This document shows, piece after piece, positions 8,499 through 18,475 of a stretch of DNA of 64,000 bases. The position numbers and the translations under genes were made by a program. The notes beneath the pieces were generated by a model. The model did no database searches. It had not been told where the DNA came from and saw only the letters and a list, made by a program, of their open reading frames with translations. Origin of the DNA: RPQJ01 sp963754535 (GTDB lineage: Bacteria > Pseudomonadota > Gammaproteobacteria > Steroidobacterales > Steroidobacteraceae); NCBI GenBank assembly GCA_963754535.1, contig CAVWGG010000011.1, positions 1-64,000 on the forward strand, in the 5' to 3' direction. Position 1 is the stretch's first letter, and every line of letters begins with the position of its first letter.

Positions 8499-9056
8499 AT
8501 GCTCGAAGAAGTGAAAAAAGACGCCGCCGAACGCATGGCCAAGTGCGTTGCTGCCTACCGGCACGAACTGAAGCGACTGCGCACGGGGCGCGCCAGCGCG
8601 AGCCTGGTCGACCACATCCGGGTCGACTACTACGGCGCCGAATCGCCGCTGAACCAGGTCGCCAACGTCGCGGTCGAGGACGCGCGCACCCTCACGATCG
8701 TGCCCTACGACAAGCAGATGGTCGCGGTCATCGAGAAGGCCATCATGAAGTCCGACCTCGGCATCACGCCGAACACGGCCGGCAACGTGATCCGCGTGCC
8801 GATGCCCGCGCTCACGGAAGAACGCCGCCGCGACCTGACCAAGGTCGTGAAGCATGAAGCGGAGAACGCGCGCGTCGCGATCCGCAACGTGCGCCGCGAC
8901 GTCATGCAGGACCTGAAGGAAATGCTGAAGGAAAAGCTGGTCTCCGAGGACGACGACCGTCGCGCCCAGGAGGACGTGCAGAAGCTCACCGACAAGTTCG
9001 TCGCTGAGGTCGACGTGGTGCTGCACGAGAAAGAAAAGGAACTGATGCAGGTCTGA
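8499..9056 (+). CDS. frr: Ribosome recycling factor
   Basis: Splits post-termination ribosomes together with EF-G; 185 residues, the standard length. The typical opening (VKKDAAERMAKCVAAYRHEL), LRTGRAS near residue 30 and the C-terminal coiled helix with EDDDRRAQEDVQKLTDKF are present. A GGGAGA ribosome binding site precedes the ATG. It lies in the conserved pyrH-frr-uppS order. Confidence 0.97.
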   Translation: MLEEVKKDAAERMAKCVAAYRHELKRLRTGRASASLVDHIRVDYYGAESPLNQVANVAVEDARTLTIVPYDKQMVAVIEKAIMKSDLGITPNTAGNVIRVPMPALTEERRRDLTKVVKHEAENARVAIRNVRRDVMQDLKEMLKEKLVSEDDDRRAQEDVQKLTDKFVAEVDVVLHEKEKELMQV

Positions 9057-9059
9057 GCC

Positions 9060-9800
9060 GTGGCGCAACCGCAAGCGGGCGCGTCCGGCCTCCCACGCCA
9101 CGTCGCCGTCATCATGGATGGCAATGGGCGTTGGGCCCAGCGCCGCGCATTGCCTCGCCACTTCGGTCACCGGGCGGGCGCGAAGGCCGTGCGTGCGACC
9201 GTCGAAGGCTGCGCGCGGCGCGGCATCGAGGCGCTGACCATCTTCGCGTTCTCGAGCGAGAACTGGCAGCGCCCGCAGGACGAAGTCACGCGGCTCATGG
9301 AACTCTTCGTCGAATCGATCGACAAGGAGGTCGATGAACTGCACCGCAATGGCATTCGCGTGCGCTTCATCGGCGAGCTGTCGCGGTTGCGCGCAGGACT
9401 CGACGCGAAGATCGCCGCCGCCGAGTCGCGCACGGCGGCCAACCAGCGCATGACGCTGTATATCGCCGTCTCGTACGGCGGCCGCTGGGACATCGTCGAA
9501 GCCGCGCGCAAGCTCGCGGCCCGCGCGGTCGCCGGCGAAATCAAGCCGGAAACAATCGACGAAACCCTGTTCGCGGACCAGTTGCAACTGGCGGGCGCGC
9601 CCGAACCGGACCTGTTCATCCGCACCGGTGGCGAGAGCCGCATCAGCAACTTCCTGCTCTGGAACCTCGCGTACTCCGAACTGTATTTCTGCGACACGCT
9701 CTGGCCCGACTTCGACGACGCCGCGCTCGACGCCGCGTTGCGCTTCTACGCCAGCCGGCAGCGACGCTTCGGCCTGACCGACGCGCAGGCTGCGCGATGA
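9060..9800 (+). CDS. uppS: Isoprenyl transferase (undecaprenyl diphosphate synthase)
   Basis: Cis-prenyltransferase that makes the C55 lipid carrier for peptidoglycan and O-antigen from farnesyl diphosphate and IPP; 246 residues. The catalytic motif MDGNGRWA begins at 19 with D20, followed by GHRAGAKAVR, and the RTGGESRISNFLLWNLAYSE block lies near the C-terminus. It starts with GTG, three bases after the frr stop, and no strong ribosome binding site is seen, so coupling to frr is likely. Its TGA overlaps the cdsA ATG. Confidence 0.95.
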   Translation: MAQPQAGASGLPRHVAVIMDGNGRWAQRRALPRHFGHRAGAKAVRATVEGCARRGIEALTIFAFSSENWQRPQDEVTRLMELFVESIDKEVDELHRNGIRVRFIGELSRLRAGLDAKIAAAESRTAANQRMTLYIAVSYGGRWDIVEAARKLAARAVAGEIKPETIDETLFADQLQLAGAPEPDLFIRTGGESRISNFLLWNLAYSELYFCDTLWPDFDDAALDAALRFYASRQRRFGLTDAQAAR

Positions 9801-10609
9801 ACGCCGCCCTGCGCGCGCGCATCTTGACCGCGCTGCTGCTCGCAGTCCTGGTCATCGTGGTGCTGGCCTGGTTGCCGCCCGACGTGGCGGTGGCGCTGAT
9901 TTCGGTCGCGATATTCGCGGGCGGATACGAATGGGCTGGCTTCGCGCGGCTGCAATCCGTGCCGGCTCGGCTCGCGTACGCCGCCGCCATCCTGCTCGCA
10001 CTCACCGGGGCGGAGGTGCTGGCGAGCGACCCACGCTGGCTCACCAATATCCTGCGCATCGCTGCCCTCTGGTGGCTGCTCGCATTCGTGTGGCTGGCGC
10101 TGCGGGCAAAGGCGGGCGGACCACTGGCCGCCGCCGCCGTCGGTTTCCTGGTGCTGGTGCCTGCCGGCATCGGTCTCTCGCATCTCGTCACGTTGCAGCC
10201 GCACGGCCAGTTGCTGCTGCTGTACCTGATCGTGCTGATCGCCGCGGCCGACGTCGGCGCGTACTTCGGCGGTCGCACGTTCGGCAAGCGCAAGCTCGCG
10301 CCGCACGTGAGCCCCGGCAAGACGTGGGAAGGCTTTGCGGCAGGCATGCTGGCCGCAGCCACGGTGGCCGTCGCCTGCGCCTTCGCCTTCGACCTGCCGT
10401 TCTGGCCGTGGCTGTTCCTCTGTGAGCTCGTCGCGCTGGTGTCCGTCGTCGGCGACCTGACCGAAAGCATGTTCAAGCGTCACGTCGGCCTGAAGGACAG
10501 CGGCAAGCTGCTGCCCGGTCACGGCGGCATCCTCGACCGCATCGACAGCCTCACCGCGGCGGCGCCGACGTTCCTGCTCGGACTGCTCGCGCTGGGCCTG
10601 GTCCCGTGA
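9797..10609 (+). CDS. cdsA: Phosphatidate cytidylyltransferase
   Basis: Integral inner-membrane enzyme making CDP-diacylglycerol, the precursor of phosphatidylglycerol and phosphatidylethanolamine; 270 residues. It has about seven hydrophobic segments and the CDP-alcohol signature FKRHVGLKDSGKLLPGHGG followed by LDRIDS near 220-245. It overlaps uppS by ATGA and dxr by a GTGA-type junction. Confidence 0.95.
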   Translation: MNAALRARILTALLLAVLVIVVLAWLPPDVAVALISVAIFAGGYEWAGFARLQSVPARLAYAAAILLALTGAEVLASDPRWLTNILRIAALWWLLAFVWLALRAKAGGPLAAAAVGFLVLVPAGIGLSHLVTLQPHGQLLLLYLIVLIAAADVGAYFGGRTFGKRKLAPHVSPGKTWEGFAAGMLAAATVAVACAFAFDLPFWPWLFLCELVALVSVVGDLTESMFKRHVGLKDSGKLLPGHGGILDRIDSLTAAAPTFLLGLLALGLVP

Positions 10610-11796
10610 AGCGGGTCGCGGTCCTCGGCAGCACTGGCAGCATCGGCGTCAGCACGCTCGACGTGCTGGCGCGTCACCCCGATCGTTACACGGTCACTGC
10701 GCTGGCGGCAGCGTCGAACTGGGCTGCGCTGCTGCAGCAGTGCTTGCGATTCCGTCCTGGCGTGGCCGTGCTGCAGGACCCCGAGTCGGCGCAGCTGCTC
10801 GCACTCGAGCTGCGTTCGGCCCAGTGCCCCACGGAAGTCGTCTGCGGCTTCGATGCGCTGAGCGCGGTCGCCGCCAGCCCCCAGGTGGACGTGGTGATGG
10901 CCGCCATCGTCGGCGCGGCAGGGCTGCCGTCTACGCTCGCGGCGGCCCGCGCTGGCAAGCACGTCCTGGTCGCAAACAAGGAATCGCTGGTCATGGCCGG
11001 CGCGTTGCTCGTCGATGCGGCCTGTCGCGGCGGCGCGGTGCTGGTGCCGATCGACAGCGAGCACAACGCGATCTTCCAGTGCATGCCGCCGTCGCTGCAG
11101 ACAGGGCAGGCGCCCAGGGGCGTGCATCGCATCCTGCTCACCGCATCGGGCGGGCCGTTCCTGCGCGCCACCCGCGAGCAGATGGCGGGCGTCACGCCGG
11201 ACCAGGCCTGCGCCCACCCGCGCTGGCGCATGGGCCGCAAGATTTCGGTCGATTCCGCCACCCTGATGAACAAGGGGCTCGAGCTGATCGAGGCCTGTGT
11301 GCTGTTCGGGATGGAACCGTCCCGCGTCAGCGTGGTCGTACATCCGCAGAGCATCGTGCATTCGATGGTGGAGTACGTGGACGGGTCGATCCTGGCGCAG
11401 CTCGGCAACCCGGACATGCGCACCCCGATCGCCCACGCCCTCGGTTGGCCGGAGCGGATCGGCTCCGGTGTAGAATCACTGGATCTTGTGGCCGCGGCGC
11501 GGCTCGATTTCGAGGCTCCGGACCTGGTGCGGTTTCCGGCGCTGGTGTTGGCGCGGGACGCCGCCGAAGCGGGCGGTACGGCTCCGGCGGCGCTCAACGC
11601 GGCCAACGAGGTGGCGGTGTCGGCGTTCCTCGAGGGCCGGCTCGATTTCCTCGGCATTCCGGCGCTGATCGATGGCGTGATGGGCGCGCATCGCAACGCG
11701 CCAGCGAACGACATAGGGGACATTCTGGAAGCAGACCGCTGGGCCCGTGACCTCGCGCAGGCGAGGCTGGGACAGACTGCCCGGGCAGGAGCATGA
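10606..11796 (+). CDS. dxr: 1-deoxy-D-xylulose 5-phosphate reductoisomerase
   Basis: Second enzyme of the MEP isoprenoid pathway, NADPH-dependent; 396 residues. It opens with the nucleotide-binding motif GSTGSIG (about 6-12), has VANKESLV near residue 124, PIDSEHNAIFQ for metal and substrate, and the SGGPF and KISVDSATLMNKGLE signatures. It has a GTG start inside the cdsA stop. With ispD and ispF downstream, the window holds three MEP pathway genes. The order uppS-cdsA-dxr-rseP differs from E. coli (dxr-uppS-cdsA). Confidence 0.96.
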   Translation: MKRVAVLGSTGSIGVSTLDVLARHPDRYTVTALAAASNWAALLQQCLRFRPGVAVLQDPESAQLLALELRSAQCPTEVVCGFDALSAVAASPQVDVVMAAIVGAAGLPSTLAAARAGKHVLVANKESLVMAGALLVDAACRGGAVLVPIDSEHNAIFQCMPPSLQTGQAPRGVHRILLTASGGPFLRATREQMAGVTPDQACAHPRWRMGRKISVDSATLMNKGLELIEACVLFGMEPSRVSVVVHPQSIVHSMVEYVDGSILAQLGNPDMRTPIAHALGWPERIGSGVESLDLVAAARLDFEAPDLVRFPALVLARDAAEAGGTAPAALNAANEVAVSAFLEGRLDFLGIPALIDGVMGAHRNAPANDIGDILEADRWARDLAQARLGQTARAGA

Positions 11797-13160
11797 CGAT
11801 ACTCACCTATATCCTGGCGTTCTTCGTAGCCATCGGCATTCTCGTTGCCGTGCACGAATACGGCCATTTCTGGATGGCCCGGCGCATGGGAATCAAGGTC
11901 CTGCGCTTTTCGATCGGCTTCGGCCGCGTGCTGTGGTCGCGGCGTGACGCAGATCAAACGGAATATGCATTTTCTGCAATCCCGTTAGGGGGTTACGTCA
12001 AACTCCTCGACGAGCGGGAAGGTCCGGTCGATGCTGCCATGGTGAGCCAGGCCTACAACCGCAAACCGGTCTGGCGCCGCATCCTGGTGCTGCTGGCTGG
12101 CCCGTTTGCCAATTTCCTGTTCGCCGCGGTCGCCTACTGGATCCTGCTGGTCGTCGGCACCCCGGCACTCAAGCCGGTGATCGGCGACGTGACGGCCGAT
12201 TCGATCGCGTCCCGGGCCGGACTGCAGTCGGGCGATGCCATCGTCGGCGTAGCGGGCAAGCCGGTCGCCACCCGCGAGGGCGCGGTGCTCGCGATTCTCG
12301 ATCGCCTGATGGACGGCACCCTGATCGAACTCGAAGTGCAGGGCAACGAGGGCGCGGGCAGCCGCCGCAGCGTCGACTTCGTGGTCGAAGACGACCGCCG
12401 GGCACTCACAGAACCCGGCGCGCTCATGTCGGGGCTCGGCTTCGATTTCTGGTATCCCATCATCCCGACCGAGATCGGCACGATCGTGCCTGGCAGCCCG
12501 GCCGAGAGGGCGGGCCTGCAGATCGGCGATCGCGTCGTCTCCGTGGCGGGCCAGCCGGTTCAAGACTTCCAGTCGATGGTGAAAATCGTCCAGCCGAACC
12601 CCGGCAAGACGCTCACGTTCGTGCTGGACCGCAAGGGCGAGCGTCTCGAAGTCCCGATCGAAGTCGAAGCACAGCGCGACGGTGACCGCATGATCGGTCG
12701 CATCGGCATCCAGCCCGTCGCGGGTCTCGCGGTGCCGGAGAGCATGAGGACCGTCGAGCGTTTCGGGCCGGTCGCTGCCGTGGGCCGTGCGGTCGAAAAG
12801 ACCTGGGACATGTCGGCGCTCACGATCCGCATGATCTGGAACGTCGCCACCGGCGACGTCTCCGTCAAGAACCTGAGCGGGCCGATCAACATCGCGGAGT
12901 ACGCCGGTTTTTCCGCGCGACAGGGCATACTGTCGTTCCTTTCCTTCCTCGCGGTCGTGAGCGTGAGCCTGTTCGTGCTGAATCTGCTGCCCATCCCGAT
13001 CCTCGATGGCGGCCAGGTGGTTTACCAGCTGGCCGAAGTCGTCAAGGGCAGCCCGCTCTCCGAGCGCGCGCAGGCGGTGGGCCAGCAGATCGGCATCCTG
13101 CTGCTGCTCGTGCTCATGAGTTTCGCGTTCTACAACGACCTCTCGCGGTTGTTCAGCTGA
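11793..13160 (+). CDS. rseP: RIP zinc metalloprotease RseP (site-2 protease)
   Basis: Inner-membrane intramembrane protease that cuts RseA after site-1 cleavage and releases sigma-E; 455 residues. The zinc motif HEYGH is at 21-25 in the first membrane helix, two tandem PDZ domains span about 115-300, and the third ligand region NLLPIPILDGGQ lies near 395-406. The substrate, RseA, is encoded in this same window (47875-48465). It overlaps dxr by ATGA and precedes bamA, as in E. coli. Confidence 0.95.
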   Translation: MTILTYILAFFVAIGILVAVHEYGHFWMARRMGIKVLRFSIGFGRVLWSRRDADQTEYAFSAIPLGGYVKLLDEREGPVDAAMVSQAYNRKPVWRRILVLLAGPFANFLFAAVAYWILLVVGTPALKPVIGDVTADSIASRAGLQSGDAIVGVAGKPVATREGAVLAILDRLMDGTLIELEVQGNEGAGSRRSVDFVVEDDRRALTEPGALMSGLGFDFWYPIIPTEIGTIVPGSPAERAGLQIGDRVVSVAGQPVQDFQSMVKIVQPNPGKTLTFVLDRKGERLEVPIEVEAQRDGDRMIGRIGIQPVAGLAVPESMRTVERFGPVAAVGRAVEKTWDMSALTIRMIWNVATGDVSVKNLSGPINIAEYAGFSARQGILSFLSFLAVVSVSLFVLNLLPIPILDGGQVVYQLAEVVKGSPLSERAQAVGQQIGILLLLVLMSFAFYNDLSRLFS

Positions 13161-13175
13161 GCTTCCCTTAAAACA

Positions 13176-15588
13176 ATGCGACTGAAGTTTGCGGCCGTCC
13201 TGCCGGCCTTGCTCCTTGCCGTACCTGCCGTTCTCGCCCAGACCGAGAGCGCGGAATTCACCGTCGGCGACATCCGGATCGAAGGCCTGCAGCGCATCAC
13301 GGAAGGCACGGTCTACAACTACCTGCCCGTCAACATCGGCGACCGGCTCGACAGCCGCCGCGTCGACGAAGCGCTGCGCGCGCTGTACGCAACCGGCTTC
13401 TTCCGTGACGTCGAGATCCGCCGTGACGGCGGCACCCTGGTCATCGCCGTGCTCGAGCGCCCCTCGATCGAGAGCTTCACGATCACGGGCAACAAGGACA
13501 TCAAGACCGAAGACCTGGAGAAATCGCTGCGCAACGTGGGTCTCTCGCGCGGCAAGACGTTCAACCAGTCGACGCTCGACGAAGTGGAGCGCTTCCTCAC
13601 CGACCAGTACTTCTCGCGCGGCAAGTACGCGGTGAAGGTCGACACCAAGGTCGAGGAAGTCGCGGGCAACCGCGTCAAGATCGCGGTCGACATCGTCGAA
13701 GGCAAGCGCTCGAAGATCCGGCAGATCAACATCGTCGGCAACGAGGCCTTCAGCGACGACGACCTGCTCGCGGATTTCAAGCTGCAGACGCCGAACTGGC
13801 TGTCCTGGTACAAGCAGGACGACCGTTACTCGCGCGAGGAGCTGTCGGGCGACATCGAGAAGCTGCGTTCCTACTACATGGACCGCGGCTACGCGAACAT
13901 GGACGTCGAGACGACGCAGGTCGCGATCACGCCGGAGAAGGACGACATCTTCATCACGCTCAACGTGAAGGAAGGCGAGGTCTACCGCATCTCCGACGTC
14001 AAGATCGCCGGCAACCTGGTCGTGCCCGAAGAACAGCTGAAGATGCTGCTCGCGGTGCGCCGGGGCGACGTGTTCTCGCGCAAGGCGGTCACCGCGACCA
14101 CCGAGCTCATGCAGTTGCGCCTCGGCCAGGACGGTTACGCCTTCGCGAAGATCGATCCGGTGCCGAAGGAAAACCCCGAGACGAAGGAAATCGAGCTGAC
14201 GTTCCTCGTCGACCCGGGCAATCGCGCCTACGTGCGCAACATCGGTTTCACGGGCAGCACCGGCATCAACGACGACGTGCTCCGTCGCGAAATCCGCCAG
14301 ATGGAAGGCGGCTACCTCTCGAACGCGGCGATCGACCGTTCCAAGGTCCGCCTGCAGCGCCTGCCGTTCATCGAAAAGGTCGAGGTCGAGACCAATCCGG
14401 TGCCGGGCACGCCCGACCTGGTCGACGTCACCTACGACATCAAGGAAGGACTGCCGGGCCAGTTCAGCGGCGGCATCGGTTACTCGGAGTCGCAGTCGAT
14501 CCTGCTGAACGGCAGCTTCGTGCACAGCAACTTCATGGGCACCGGCAACCGCGTGGCCGCGGAAATCAACGCCGGCCAGTACAGCAAGGTGTTCAGCCTC
14601 TCGCACACCGATCCGTACACGACGATCGACGGCGTCTCGCGCACGGTCTCGGCGACGTGGCGCCGGATCTCCCAGTTCACGACGTCATCGTCGGACTTCC
14701 AGACCGAGACCGGCACGCTCGGCCTCGACTACGCATGGCCGATTTCGGAGTTCCAGTCCGTGCGCATGGGCCTCGCGGCGCAGCGCTCCGACCTGTTCAC
14801 CGACCCGAACTCGAGCGCCGCCGAAGCGCTCTACTGGGTGCAGAACAACGGCAACACGTACACGGAGACGCAGAACGTCGGCATTCCGCCGATCACGCTC
14901 ACGTACTACGGCACGAAGTTCGACACGTTCGAATACTCGCTCGGCTGGTCGTACGATTCCCGCAACCGCGCATTGTTCGCGGACCGCGGTTCGCGCCATC
15001 GCCTGAGCGCCTCGTACACGCTGCCCTTCAGCGACATCGATTTCGTCAGCGTCAACTACGACTACCTGCAGTTCGTGCCGATGGGCAAGTGGCTCACGCT
15101 GATGATCAACAGCGAGGCGGGGTACGGGCAGGCACTCGGCGACACCACGTCGATGCCGCCATACCGGCGCTTCTTCGCGGGCGGCCCCGAAACGGTGCGC
15201 GGCTTCCGTGAAAGCCGCCTGGGCCCGAAAGATTCGTTCGGCAACCCTTACGGCGGCAACATCAAGTTCACCAACCAGGTCGAACTGCTGCTGCCGATGC
15301 CGGCCAAATGGAGGAACAGCGCGCGTTTCAGCCTGTTCTTCGACGCCGGCAACGTCTTCTCCAACGACGACGTCGCATTCGTCGGTCGCGACGGCGTGAC
15401 GCCGGTGGAGTTATGAGTTCTCGTTTGATAAACTGCGTTATTCGACCGGCGTCGCCGTCCAGTGGATGGCGCCGCTCGGCGTCTTCCGGTTCAGCTACGC
15501 CGTGCCGCTCAACGAGTTCAAGGGCAACGCTGTTGAATATCCCGACGAGACGGAAGGTTTCCAGTTCTCGATCGGCCAGGCTTTCTGA
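13176..15588 (+). CDS. bamA: Outer membrane assembly factor BamA, interrupted by a +1 frameshift
   Basis: Central component of the outer-membrane beta-barrel insertion machinery. A signal peptide at 1-21 (cut after VLA), five POTRA repeats (to about 420) and the barrel are visible, including the loop-6 motif VRGF. In the starting frame the gene ends at a TGA at 15414-15416 after 746 residues. The missing end of the barrel is read in the +1 frame from 15412: YEFSFDKLRYSTGVAVQW, then a C-terminal FQFSIGQAF with the terminal Phe of a beta-signal, ending at 15588. One extra T at 15411-15412 explains this; the repaired protein is 803 residues, close to E. coli BamA (810). BamA is essential, so a base-calling error is likely. 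Confidence 0.93.
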
Positions 15589-15601
15589 GGTACCCCGTTC
15601 C

Positions 15602-16129
15602 ATGCGCATCAAGACAACCCTGCTCGCTTTCCTGACACTCGCTGCCGTTTCGATGCCGCTCTCCGCGGCACAGGCGCAGACGAAGATCGGCGTCGTCAAC
15701 GTGGCACGCCTGCTGCAGGAAGCACCCCAGGCCCAGGCCGCCTCGCAGGCGCTCGAAAACGAGTTCGCCGCGCGCAAGCGCGACCTCCAGAACATGGAGC
15801 GCGACCTCAAGGCCCGCGAGGACAAGCTGCAGAAGGACGGCGCGACGATGGCCGAGGCCGATCGCCGCAACCAGGAAAAGGCGCTGCGCGACGGCCAGCG
15901 CGAATTCGCGCGCAAGCAGAACGAATTCATGGAAGACCTGAACGTGCGCCGCAACGAAGCGCTCGGCCAGTTGCAGCGTTCGGTCCTGCAGGAAGTGCAG
16001 AACTACGCCAAGACCGCGGGGCTCGACCTCGTGATCGCCGATGCGCTCTTCGCCAGCCCGTCGATCGACATCACCGGCCAGGTGCTGTCGGCGCTGCAGG
16101 CGAAGGGCCGCGCACCCGCCAAGCCCTGA
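15602..16129 (+). CDS. skp: Periplasmic chaperone Skp (OmpH family)
   Basis: Holds unfolded outer-membrane proteins on their way to the Bam complex; 175 residues. The signal peptide ends at AQAQ (about 23-26). The mature part starts with KIGVVNVARLLQEAPQ and is mostly long charged helices (about 45-125), the coiled tentacles of the family. The frame is open far upstream across the end of bamA; the ATG at 15602 is chosen for its signal peptide. A weak GAGG overlaps the repaired bamA stop. Confidence 0.92.
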   Translation: MRIKTTLLAFLTLAAVSMPLSAAQAQTKIGVVNVARLLQEAPQAQAASQALENEFAARKRDLQNMERDLKAREDKLQKDGATMAEADRRNQEKALRDGQREFARKQNEFMEDLNVRRNEALGQLQRSVLQEVQNYAKTAGLDLVIADALFASPSIDITGQVLSALQAKGRAPAKP

Positions 16130-16166
16130 TCCGGACCGGGCCAGGACGCAAGGGAGCCGACCGAGC

Positions 16167-17216
16167 ATGCCGGTGCGCCTGGGCGAACTGGCGGCACGTT
16201 TCGGCTGCGAGCTTCGCGGCGATCCCGACACGCTGATCGAGCGTGTCGCGACGCTGCAGGAAGCCGGCGCGGGGGCAATCTCTTTCCTCGCCAATTCCAG
16301 GTATCGACGCCACCTGCCGGGTACCCGTGCCGCGGCGGTGGTGCTCGATGCGTCCACCGTCGACGACTGCCCGACCAACGCGCTCATCGCTGCCAATCCG
16401 TACGCGACCTACGCGCGGATTGCGCAAGTGCTTTATCCCGAAGCAACGAGCCTGGCAGGCCGTCATCCCAGCGCGGTGATCGAAGCGGACGCCGAAGTCG
16501 ACCCCACCGCGTGGATCGGCCCCAATGCCTACGTCGGCGCGGGGGCCAGGATCGGCGCACGTGCGCAGATCGGTCCCAACAGCGTCGTGTTCGAACAGGT
16601 GGTCGTCGGTGCGGCCACGCGCCTCGTCGGTCACGTGACGCTCTGCGCCGGAGTCCGCATCGGCGAGCGTTGCCTGCTGCATCCGGGCGTGGTCATCGGC
16701 GCCGACGGCTTCGGCCACGCGCCGGACAAGGATGGCTTCGTGAAGATCCCGCAGGTCGGCTCGGTGCTGATCGGCGACGACGTCGAAATCGGCGCGAATT
16801 CCACCATCGACCGCGGGGCGATCGGTGATACGGTCGTCGAGCGCGGCGTGAAGATCGACAACCAGGTGCAGGTGGGGCACAACTGCCGCATCGGCGAGCA
16901 CACGGTGATCTCGGGTTGCGTCGGCATTTCGGGCAGTGTCACGGTCGGCAAGCGTTGCATGCTTGGCGGCATGGTCGGCATCGTCGGGCACCTGCAGATC
17001 GCCGACGACGTGTATCTCACGGGCAAGACTATGGTGACGCACTCGATCACCAAGCCCGGGCTGTACTCGGGGCAGCTGCCCTTCGACGAGGCGCGGCGTT
17101 TCCGCCGCAACAGCGCGCGGTTCCAGCAACTCGACGAGCTGGCACGCCGCGTGCGCGCCCTCGAGAAGGGCGCCGGCTCCGCACCAGAAGACGAACAGGA
17201 CGCAAAGGACACATGA
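16167..17216 (+). CDS. lpxD: UDP-3-O-(3-hydroxyacyl)glucosamine N-acyltransferase
   Basis: Third committed step of lipid A synthesis, adding the N-linked hydroxyacyl chain from acyl-ACP; 349 residues. It has an N-terminal uridine-binding domain (1-100), then a left-handed beta-helix of hexapeptide repeats (about 100-320) with the DGFGHAPD and NSTIDRGA motifs and QVGHNCRIGEHT containing the catalytic His, and a C-terminal helix. AAGGGAG precedes the ATG by about 10 bases. Its stop overlaps the fabZ ATG. Confidence 0.96.
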   Translation: MPVRLGELAARFGCELRGDPDTLIERVATLQEAGAGAISFLANSRYRRHLPGTRAAAVVLDASTVDDCPTNALIAANPYATYARIAQVLYPEATSLAGRHPSAVIEADAEVDPTAWIGPNAYVGAGARIGARAQIGPNSVVFEQVVVGAATRLVGHVTLCAGVRIGERCLLHPGVVIGADGFGHAPDKDGFVKIPQVGSVLIGDDVEIGANSTIDRGAIGDTVVERGVKIDNQVQVGHNCRIGEHTVISGCVGISGSVTVGKRCMLGGMVGIVGHLQIADDVYLTGKTMVTHSITKPGLYSGQLPFDEARRFRRNSARFQQLDELARRVRALEKGAGSAPEDEQDAKDT

Positions 17217-17662
17217 GCGACGCACAGGGTGGATTCGGCATCGACGAAGTGATGCGGCGCCTGCCGCACCGGTATCCGATGCTGCTCGTGGACCGCGTGC
17301 TCGAATGCGTGTCCGGCGAGCGGCTGGTCGCGATCAAGAACGTCACGGCGAACGAACAGTTCTTTTCCGGCCACTTCCCCGGCCGTCCGGTGATGCCTGG
17401 CGTGTTCATGCTCGAAGCGCTGGCGCAGGCTGCCGGCATCCTGTGCTTCGTCACCGCCGGCATTTATCCCGACGAGGACGTGAAGTTCTACTTCGCGGGC
17501 ATCGACAAGGCGCGGTTCCGCCGCCCCATCGTGCCGGGGGACCAGTTGTTGCTCAAGGTGGTGCTCGAGCGCAGGATTCGCACGATCTGGAAGTTCTCGA
17601 CGGTGGCCGAAGTGGCGGGACAAGAAGCCTGCTCGGCGGAAATGATGGTGATGCCGGGCTGA
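17213..17662 (+). CDS. fabZ: 3-hydroxyacyl-[ACP] dehydratase FabZ
   Basis: Hot-dog-fold dehydratase of fatty-acid elongation; 149 residues. LPHRYPMLLVDRV near residue 17 and the catalytic block FSGHFPGRPVMPGVFMLEALAQ (about 51-72, with catalytic His and Glu) are intact. Its place between lpxD and lpxA is conserved in gammaproteobacteria, where it competes with lipid A synthesis for 3-hydroxyacyl-ACP. The ATG overlaps the lpxD stop. Confidence 0.97.
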   Translation: MSDAQGGFGIDEVMRRLPHRYPMLLVDRVLECVSGERLVAIKNVTANEQFFSGHFPGRPVMPGVFMLEALAQAAGILCFVTAGIYPDEDVKFYFAGIDKARFRRPIVPGDQLLLKVVLERRIRTIWKFSTVAEVAGQEACSAEMMVMPG

Positions 17663-17690
17663 CGCCCGGACGCACGAAGGAGAGGCATCG

Positions 17691-18470
17691 ATGAGTGGCT
17701 CCATCCACGCGACGGCGATCGTCGCGCCGGACGCGGTTCTCGGGGACGACGTCGAGATTGGGCCGTATTGCGTGATCGGCCCCGGTGTCGAGATCGGCGC
17801 ACGCACGCGCCTCGGCACGCACGCCGCGATCCACTGCCACACCAGGGTTGGCGCCGACAACGTCATCCACGCGTTCGCTTCGATCGGCGATGCGCCCCAG
17901 GACAAGAAGTACAAGGGCGAGCCGACGCGCCTCGAGATCGGCGACCGCAATGTCATCCGTGAATTCGTCACGCTAAATCGCGGTACCACGAAGGAACGCG
18001 GCGTCACCACGATCGGCAACGACAACCTGTTCATGTCGTATTCTCACGTGGCGCACGACTGCACTGTCGGCAACCAGTGCGTGCTCGCCAACAGCGCCAC
18101 GCTCGGCGGCCACGTCGTGCTGGGCGACTGGGTGATCATGGGAGGCTTCGCCGGTGTGCACCAGTTCTGCAAGGTGGGTGCCCATGCGTTTCTCGCCAAC
18201 AATGCCGCGGTGACGCGTGACGTGCCTCCCTACGTGATGGCGGTCGGCGGCCCGGCCAAGCCGCACAGCATCAATTCCGAAGGCCTCAAGCGGCGCGGCT
18301 TTTCACCCGAGCAGATCCGCAACCTGCGCAACGCATACCGCACGCTGTATCGCTCGGGCCTGCGGCTCGAAGAGGCGGTCGAGCGCCTGACCACAGCGGC
18401 CAGGGACCAGCCCGAAGTGCAGTTGCTGGTCGACTTCATCCCGCAGTCCACGCGCAGCCTCGTGCGCTGA
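17691..18470 (+). CDS. lpxA: UDP-N-acetylglucosamine acyltransferase
   Basis: First enzyme of lipid A synthesis; 259 residues. Hexapeptide repeats run through the first 190 residues. The catalytic His lies in SYSHVAHDC (near 123), and the family motifs GGFAGVHQFCKVG and NSEGLKRRGFS follow before the C-terminal helical domain. A strong GAAGGAGAGG precedes the ATG. Confidence 0.97.
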   Translation: MSGSIHATAIVAPDAVLGDDVEIGPYCVIGPGVEIGARTRLGTHAAIHCHTRVGADNVIHAFASIGDAPQDKKYKGEPTRLEIGDRNVIREFVTLNRGTTKERGVTTIGNDNLFMSYSHVAHDCTVGNQCVLANSATLGGHVVLGDWVIMGGFAGVHQFCKVGAHAFLANNAAVTRDVPPYVMAVGGPAKPHSINSEGLKRRGFSPEQIRNLRNAYRTLYRSGLRLEEAVERLTTAARDQPEVQLLVDFIPQSTRSLVR

Positions 18471-18475
18471 CGTCC

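Noticed and set aside
11985..14606. Long open frame (about 873 codons) on the minus strand opposite rseP and bamA
   Set aside because: Antisense shadow of two clearly real genes, with no start context or domain.
15400..15420. Programmed frameshifting in bamA by analogy with prfB
   Set aside because: TTA TGA G does not allow good re-pairing after a +1 slip and no internal Shine-Dalgarno precedes it. A single-base error is simpler.
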